A stretch of DNA of 9,710 nucleotides from CAYWGR01 sp964458015 (GTDB taxonomy: Bacteria > Planctomycetota > Planctomycetia > Pirellulales > Thermoguttaceae), in the NCBI GenBank assembly GCA_964458015.1, contig CAYWGR010000201.1, positions 1-9,710 of the forward strand. Direction: 5' to 3'. The notes under the pieces were generated by a model that was not told where the DNA came from, searched no databases, and worked only from the letters and a program-made list of their open reading frames with translations. The translations under genes were made by a program, and so were the position numbers. The stretch's first letter is position 1; the number at the start of each line of letters is the position of its first letter. This document shows positions 5,800 through 9,710 of the stretch, piece after piece.

Positions 5800-8004
5800 A
5801 TGTTGAACGATTCGATCCATGACGAACTCATCGACTTGGCGTTCGCCGTCTGTGACGGTACGGCCGTCGATGCGCAAGTTGACCGGATTGAAGAACTGAT
5901 TGCCGGCGATCCCAAGTCGCGGCTCCTCTATCTTCAGTGCCTCGAACTGCACTTCGAGATGCAACATCGGATGGGAAACGAAGGATCCGAGGTCAGCGGT
6001 CAGGAAGTGGCCGGCGACCAGTGGCCCGTGGCTAGTGTGACAAATCATAAATCAAAAATTATAAATCAAAAATCTCCAGCCCTAGCCCCCAATCCCTGCC
6101 CCACGATCATTCTCGATACGTCTTCCCCTTTGCCCTCTCCCCTTGCTCCTCTCCCCTACCATGTTGCCCATCCCTTCTTATTCTCGAACATGATCTCGCT
6201 GCTGATCGTTGGGATCGGCCTGTTGGGCGCGTGGGTGTATCAAGTCGATATCCCGCATCCAATTGCCGCGACGCAACACAACACGAAAACAACCGATCCC
6301 TCACCCGCAACTCCTTCGGAATCTTGCATCGGTCAGATTACCAGCATGGTCGATTGCAACTGGGAAAAAGACTGCAAGTTCAAGCTTTTTAGTTCAAAGA
6401 CGGATAATAGAAATCCTAAATTCCCCATCTCCTTGGGCGACAAATTCGTACTCTCCTCCGGCCTGCTCGAAATCACCTACGACACCGGCGCCAAGGTGAT
6501 TCTTGAAGGCCCCGTAACCTATGAAGTAGAGTCCGCCGCCGGCGGCTATTTATCAGTCGGCAAGCTGACGGCGAGATTAGAGAAGAGAGGAGAGGGGAGA
6601 GGGGAGAGTATGGGGAAGAGGGCAGTGGTCAGTGGCCAGTGGCCAGTGGCTAGTGAAACAAATCCCAAATCCCAAATCACCAAATCCCAAATTTCTAATC
6701 CCCAATCCCTAATCCCTAATCCCTTTACGATCCACACGCCCACCGCCACGATCACCGACCTCGGCACGGAATTCGGCGTCGAAGTGGATCGCCATGGCAA
6801 CGTTCTGTGCGCCGTTCTCCAGGGTGAAGTGCAATTTTCTCGTTTGGCGGGGTCTGATGAAAAACAACCCGCCGTCATGCACCTCAAACAAGGCCAAGCC
6901 GCGCGTGCCGGCCACACAGAAGCAGGCATTGCCACCGCAGCTTTCAAGCCGGACACGTTTGTCCGTGTCATTCGTCACCGTGCCGTTGCCGGCAAGCAAT
7001 CGCAATCGCTCATAACGACCGCTTTCGTGAAACCCTCGTGGTGGCGTTACTCGACCGAACGGCCCAACGGCGATTACACGCAACCCAAGTTCGACGATTC
7101 CTACTGGACCATGAGCAAAGCCGGCTTCGGCGGCGGTTCTTTCCATTCCGGTCCGAACGGCACCGGCGAGCGTATTGCAAGTCCTCCCATCGTAACGGGA
7201 TGGGGGGAACCCGACATCTGGTTGCGTCAAGAGATTGTTGTGCCGGCCACCACGGAGTTCCACAAGGCCGTGCTGACGTTGTTCAGCTACGGAAGCGTAG
7301 AAATTCATCTGAATGGGAAGCCGATTTTCAGCCGTTCCCAAGCACACCCAGGCTATGCGGCCTTCGAGGTGACCGATGCCCTGCGCGCCGCAATCCAGCC
7401 CGGCGTCAACGTCGTGGCGGTTCATGCTGTACGCACTGCCAAGAGCGGCGCCTACATCGACTTGGGACTAACGCTGGATCCAACGGATGCCGGCTTGCCG
7501 GATTCGCCGATTTCACCCGATCGTTTGAAAGGCGAGGCCCTGGTGTTGGCCACAACGGCCGATGATATGCCCACCGATTGGCACTGGACGACCGATCGCC
7601 CCAGCGGCAATTGGACCGGCTTGGACTTCAACCATAACGCCTGGGCCGAAGGCAAGAGCGGCTTCGGCAACACAGCCGAAATGGTGCCGCATATTTCCCG
7701 CGGCATGATCGGCACGAATTGGAACGAACCCGACATCTGGATCCGCAAGGAAATCGAGATCGACAAACTGCCGGATCGTTGCTTGGCTCTGCTTAGGATT
7801 TATCACGACGAAGACGTGGAAGTCTATGTGAACGGCAAGCCCGTATTCGTCGAGCCCGGCTTCCTGACCGAGTGGAAGGCCGTCGATATCACCGACCAGC
7901 TTCGCGGGGTATTGCGACCCGGCCGAAACGTCTTGGCCATCCACGTTCACCAAACCGTCGGCGGACAGTACATCGACGCCGGCCTTACGTTGTATTCGCA
8001 GTGA
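5800..8004 (+). CDS. FecR-domain membrane protein with tandem jelly-roll domains
   Basis: Putative sigma regulator of 734 residues. ATG 5800 is chosen (GGAAG at 5787-5791, 8 nt upstream); a GTG at 5785 overlaps the sigma gene. Residues 1-60 resemble the cytoplasmic head of planctomycete FecR proteins (helical, D-P-x-S-R-x-x-Y-L-x-x-L-E-L-H). A single membrane helix lies at about 126-149. The FecR domain occupies about 216-375, with T-I-T-D-L-G-T-E-F-G-V-E-V near 317-329. After it come two copies of a domain of about 150 residues (411-567 and 584-734). Both share W-x-E-P-D-I-W-x-R-x-E-I, N-G-K-P-x-F, T-D-x-L-R and a closing Y-I-D-x-G-L-T-L, like galactose-binding jelly-rolls of glycoside hydrolases. 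Residues 65-123 and 263-307 are repeat-derived, proline/serine-rich inserts. The second splits the FecR domain between its K-L-T-A-R strand and F-T-I-H-T-P. The reading frame is intact, so I treat it as functional. Confidence 0.88.
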   Translation: MLNDSIHDELIDLAFAVCDGTAVDAQVDRIEELIAGDPKSRLLYLQCLELHFEMQHRMGNEGSEVSGQEVAGDQWPVASVTNHKSKIINQKSPALAPNPCPTIILDTSSPLPSPLAPLPYHVAHPFLFSNMISLLIVGIGLLGAWVYQVDIPHPIAATQHNTKTTDPSPATPSESCIGQITSMVDCNWEKDCKFKLFSSKTDNRNPKFPISLGDKFVLSSGLLEITYDTGAKVILEGPVTYEVESAAGGYLSVGKLTARLEKRGEGRGESMGKRAVVSGQWPVASETNPKSQITKSQISNPQSLIPNPFTIHTPTATITDLGTEFGVEVDRHGNVLCAVLQGEVQFSRLAGSDEKQPAVMHLKQGQAARAGHTEAGIATAAFKPDTFVRVIRHRAVAGKQSQSLITTAFVKPSWWRYSTERPNGDYTQPKFDDSYWTMSKAGFGGGSFHSGPNGTGERIASPPIVTGWGEPDIWLRQEIVVPATTEFHKAVLTLFSYGSVEIHLNGKPIFSRSQAHPGYAAFEVTDALRAAIQPGVNVVAVHAVRTAKSGAYIDLGLTLDPTDAGLPDSPISPDRLKGEALVLATTADDMPTDWHWTTDRPSGNWTGLDFNHNAWAEGKSGFGNTAEMVPHISRGMIGTNWNEPDIWIRKEIEIDKLPDRCLALLRIYHDEDVEVYVNGKPVFVEPGFLTEWKAVDITDQLRGVLRPGRNVLAIHVHQTVGGQYIDAGLTLYSQ
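5994..6076 (+). repeat. In-frame heptad array, insert 1 of the FecR-type gene
   Basis: Units in order: three CAGCGGT-like heptads, a 4-nt slip, then CAGTGGC (6019), CCGTGGC (6026), TAGTGTG (6033), the dinucleotide AC (6040-6041), and AAATCAT, AAATCAA, AAATTAT, AAATCAA, AAATCTC (6042-6076). It encodes QWPVASVTNHKSK and adjoining residues in the stretch between the N-terminal head and the membrane helix. Module order equals that of the array at 6623-6723. Confidence 0.75.
6119..6160 (+). repeat. Pyrimidine-rich CCCTCTCCCC tract
   Basis: Almost pure C/T on the plus strand, made of CCCTCTCC-like units (TTGCCCTCTCCCC, TTGCTCCTCTCCCC), encoding the S-P-L-P-S-P-L-A-P-L-P linker before the membrane helix. 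Its reverse complement resembles the purine tract at 6579-6622, so the two appear to be inverted copies of one low-complexity element. Confidence 0.6.
6579..6622 (-). repeat. Purine-rich tract, inverted copy of 6119-6160
   Basis: GAGAGGGGAGAGGGGAGAG-type sequence, nearly pure purine. On the minus strand it reads TCTTCCCC followed by CTCTCCCC repeats as in 6119-6160. It encodes the R-G-E-G-R-G-E-S part of insert 2, immediately after the FecR K-L-T-A-R-L-E-K-R strand. Confidence 0.6.
6623..6723 (+). repeat. In-frame heptad array, insert 2, inside the FecR domain
   Basis: Fourteen heptads: CAGTGGT, three CAGTGGC and TAGTGAA (6623-6657), the dinucleotide AC, then nine NAATCCC-type units (6660-6723) with a single extra C at 6681. 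It is read as QWPVASETNPKSQ followed by ITKSQISNPQSLIPNP. The order of modules and the AC joint match the array at 5994-6076, and both are read in the same frame. Confidence 0.85.
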
Positions 8005-8015
8005 CATATTAAGTC

Positions 8016-8036
8016 CCCTCTCCCTTTGGGAGAGGG
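8016..8036 (+). repeat. Perfect palindrome CCCTCTCCC-TTT-GGGAGAGGG
   Basis: A 9-bp perfect stem with a TTT loop, 12 nt after the FecR-type stop and followed by CTAGGGTGAGGGC. This palindrome-plus-tail pattern belongs to a dispersed repeat seen in many bacterial genomes, whose minus strand yields the familiar spurious peptide LTLALSQRERG. In transcripts it would form a strong hairpin that could stop or slow read-through into the PEP-CTERM gene, but it has no T-run. Confidence 0.7.
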
Positions 8037-8143
8037 CTAGGGTGAGGGCTGTTGAGTGAGAAAAGCTCCTTGAAACATTCCTCTCCCGCAAAAACTAACA
8101 TTTACCGTCTATTTTTCCATCCTACTCTCTTGGGAGGTGCCTT

Positions 8144-9679
8144 ATGAGTCGAAAAGCGTTTCTCCTCATCGCTGCATGGATCGCAGCCGTCGGGTTCTCC
8201 GACGCGGTCCAAGCGGGGTTAGTCGCCAAATGGACCGGCGATGACCTCAACGGCAGTTTGGCCGACGGCGCTGCCGTGACGGCGTGGACGGATTCGGTCG
8301 GCAGCCTTGCTGCCAGCCAAGCCACGGCAAGCCAGCAGCCAACGTTGGCCAAGAACAGCTCGTATTGGGCTGGCCATTCGGCCGTAAACTTCAACGAGTC
8401 GGCCGCCCAAATCCTTAAATACGCCGATCCCCTGGCCGGCGCCACATCGTTCACCATGGTCGCCGCGTTCCGCTCGAACGACACTACCAGCGACGGCACC
8501 GGCGAATGGTATCAAGGCTCGGGCATTGTGGATCTCGAGCAACCGGGGTGGACAACGGATTATGGTCTTGTTCTTTACAACAACGGTGTCGTTGGTGGAG
8601 GTATTGGGTGCTCTACAGGGGACGTCACTGCTAAAAGCACTTCGGGTTACAATGACAACAAAGTACACGTGGCTGTTTATCGCTGGGATTCTACCGCGGG
8701 AACAATCTCGCTCCAAGTTGATAACGGAGCAGCAACAACAATTTCCGGCGTAACCAATGCCGCTCGCGGCGCGTTTACGGCGGCCATCGGCGGCATCCAA
8801 ACCGGGGCCGGCTATCTCAACGGCCAAGTCGGCGAAGTACAGCTCTATAATAATGCTGTTACCGACACGCAAGCGGCTTCAACTGTATCGTTTATGCAAG
8901 AAAAGTATAACTTAGGCCTCCTCGGCCGCTGGGTAGGCGACGATTTGACCGGCAGCGCCGGCACTTCCGTCAGCACATGGACCGACCAAGTGAAAAGCGC
9001 TGCGGCCAATGCCGGCATCGGCGCCGCGACCGTGACTGAAAGCGGCTTCAACGGCCACAAGGGCGTCCATTTCGACGGCGGCAGCAATTTGCGAGTAGCT
9101 AGCACCGTCAACCCCATGTCCGGCGCGGGTGATTTCACCATCTCCGTTGTGTTCAACAGCAACGGCGGCGGCACATCCACCGCAGGTCTTGATTCCTGGT
9201 GGTCGCAAGCCGGCATGGTCGATGGCGAACAACCGGGCGGGGACAATGACTGGGGCTTGTCGCTCAGTGCTGAAGGTGTGGTTGGAGCAGGCATCGGGAA
9301 TCCCGACGTCACGTTGCATTCCCTCGTTAGCAGCCTCAATGACGGCAAGGCCCATGTGGCCGTTTACCGACGCGAGGGCAGCACGCTGTACCTGACCGTG
9401 GACGGCCAAACGGCTACCTACGCGGGCGCTACCAGCGTCGCCAGAAAAATCGCCGATATGGTTTTCGGTTCACTGCAAACCAATTCCTATTACTATTTCG
9501 GCGATATCGCTCAAGTGGATATTTACGGTCGGGCCCTGACCAGTGCGGAAACGCTTTCGATAAGCCAGTCCTTGGGCTCCACCTACGGCGCATCGATTAT
9601 CCCCGAACCTGGTACGATTATCCTGCTGTTCTCGGGTATCGTTGGCCTATTCGCTTACGCTTGGCGTAAAAGGAAGTAA
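8144..9679 (+). CDS. PEP-CTERM surface protein with two LamG-like domains
   Basis: Secreted protein of 511 residues. GGAGG at 8133-8137 lies 6 nt before ATG 8144. The first 24 residues form a signal peptide (basic start, hydrophobic core, A-V-Q-A cleavage site). Two related concanavalin/LamG-like domains follow, about 25-260 and 262-485. Each opens with a W-x-G-D-D-L motif and a T-x-W-T-D turn, and each has x-G-x-V-D-x-E-Q-P-G, G-V-V-G-x-G-I-G and H-V-A-V-Y-R in the same order. The C-terminus has the PEP-CTERM signal: I-P-E-P-G-T, a hydrophobic helix, then a basic end (WRKRK). Proteins of this kind are exported by Sec, held by the signal, and processed by an exosortase, usually to be attached to surface polymers. 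No catalytic site is visible; a carbohydrate-binding or coat role is likely. It is 139 nt from the FecR-type gene and may have its own promoter. Confidence 0.9.
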   Translation: MSRKAFLLIAAWIAAVGFSDAVQAGLVAKWTGDDLNGSLADGAAVTAWTDSVGSLAASQATASQQPTLAKNSSYWAGHSAVNFNESAAQILKYADPLAGATSFTMVAAFRSNDTTSDGTGEWYQGSGIVDLEQPGWTTDYGLVLYNNGVVGGGIGCSTGDVTAKSTSGYNDNKVHVAVYRWDSTAGTISLQVDNGAATTISGVTNAARGAFTAAIGGIQTGAGYLNGQVGEVQLYNNAVTDTQAASTVSFMQEKYNLGLLGRWVGDDLTGSAGTSVSTWTDQVKSAAANAGIGAATVTESGFNGHKGVHFDGGSNLRVASTVNPMSGAGDFTISVVFNSNGGGTSTAGLDSWWSQAGMVDGEQPGGDNDWGLSLSAEGVVGAGIGNPDVTLHSLVSSLNDGKAHVAVYRREGSTLYLTVDGQTATYAGATSVARKIADMVFGSLQTNSYYYFGDIAQVDIYGRALTSAETLSISQSLGSTYGASIIPEPGTIILLFSGIVGLFAYAWRKRK

Positions 9680-9710
9680 TAACGTGATTTCCAAGTTGTG
9701 AGATCATAAC

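Noticed and set aside
6660..6723. Frameshifted pseudogene reading of the FecR-type gene because of the low-complexity insert
   Set aside because: The frame is open throughout and the FecR motifs resume correctly after the insert, so the gene is intact.
7513..8091. Minus-strand frame beginning within the repeat after the FecR-type gene
   Set aside because: Its start contains LTLALSQRERG, the known spurious translation of the CCCTCTCCC palindrome repeat, and the rest is antisense to the jelly-roll domain.

Overview
The window looks like a chromosomal segment of a planctomycete, most likely from the Pirellulales or a close relative. The evidence is a cell-surface gene trio (Rhodopirellula/Verrucomicrobium-type ECF sigma factor, FecR-domain membrane protein, LamG-like protein with a PEP-CTERM tail), moderate-to-high GC codon use, and degenerate short-period repeats scattered between genes and even inside one. 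This assignment rests on gene content and was not tested by a database search.

Layout. At the left edge (1-102, minus strand) is the first 34 codons of ribose-phosphate pyrophosphokinase (prs), running off the window. Divergent from it is a small secreted protein of unknown function (328-1005). Next comes an arginine biosynthesis cluster on the plus strand: argB (N-acetylglutamate kinase, start reassigned to a TTG at 1161), argD (acetylornithine aminotransferase, 2174-3376) and argF (ornithine carbamoyltransferase, 3468-4418). A near-consensus promoter (TTGACA, 16 nt, TAAAAT) overlaps the stop codon of the upstream gene. It is followed by a leader of about 125 nt with two stem-loops and a 19-codon mini-ORF whose stop codon overlaps the argB ribosome binding site. 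The gaps between the arg genes (134 and 91 nt) are filled by repeat-like and hairpin-forming sequence.

A convergent small two-helix membrane protein (4541-4816, minus) separates the arg genes from the second half. A gene-free stretch of 453 nt (4817-5269) has several short hairpins but no recognised RNA. Then come an ECF sigma factor (5270-5794), its putative FecR-type membrane partner (5800-8004) and a secreted protein with two LamG-like repeats and a PEP-CTERM anchor (8144-9679). By analogy with sigma/FecR pairs, the sigma factor would be held or activated by the membrane protein, and the PEP-CTERM protein is a plausible output.

The most unusual feature is a family of 7-nt-period arrays. 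Two copies sit in frame inside the FecR-type gene, with the same internal order (CAGTGGC-type units, then TAGTGNN, then AC, then AAATCNN or NAATCCC units). One of them splits the FecR domain itself. Related degenerate tracts occur between argB and argD, between argD and argF, and upstream of prs.
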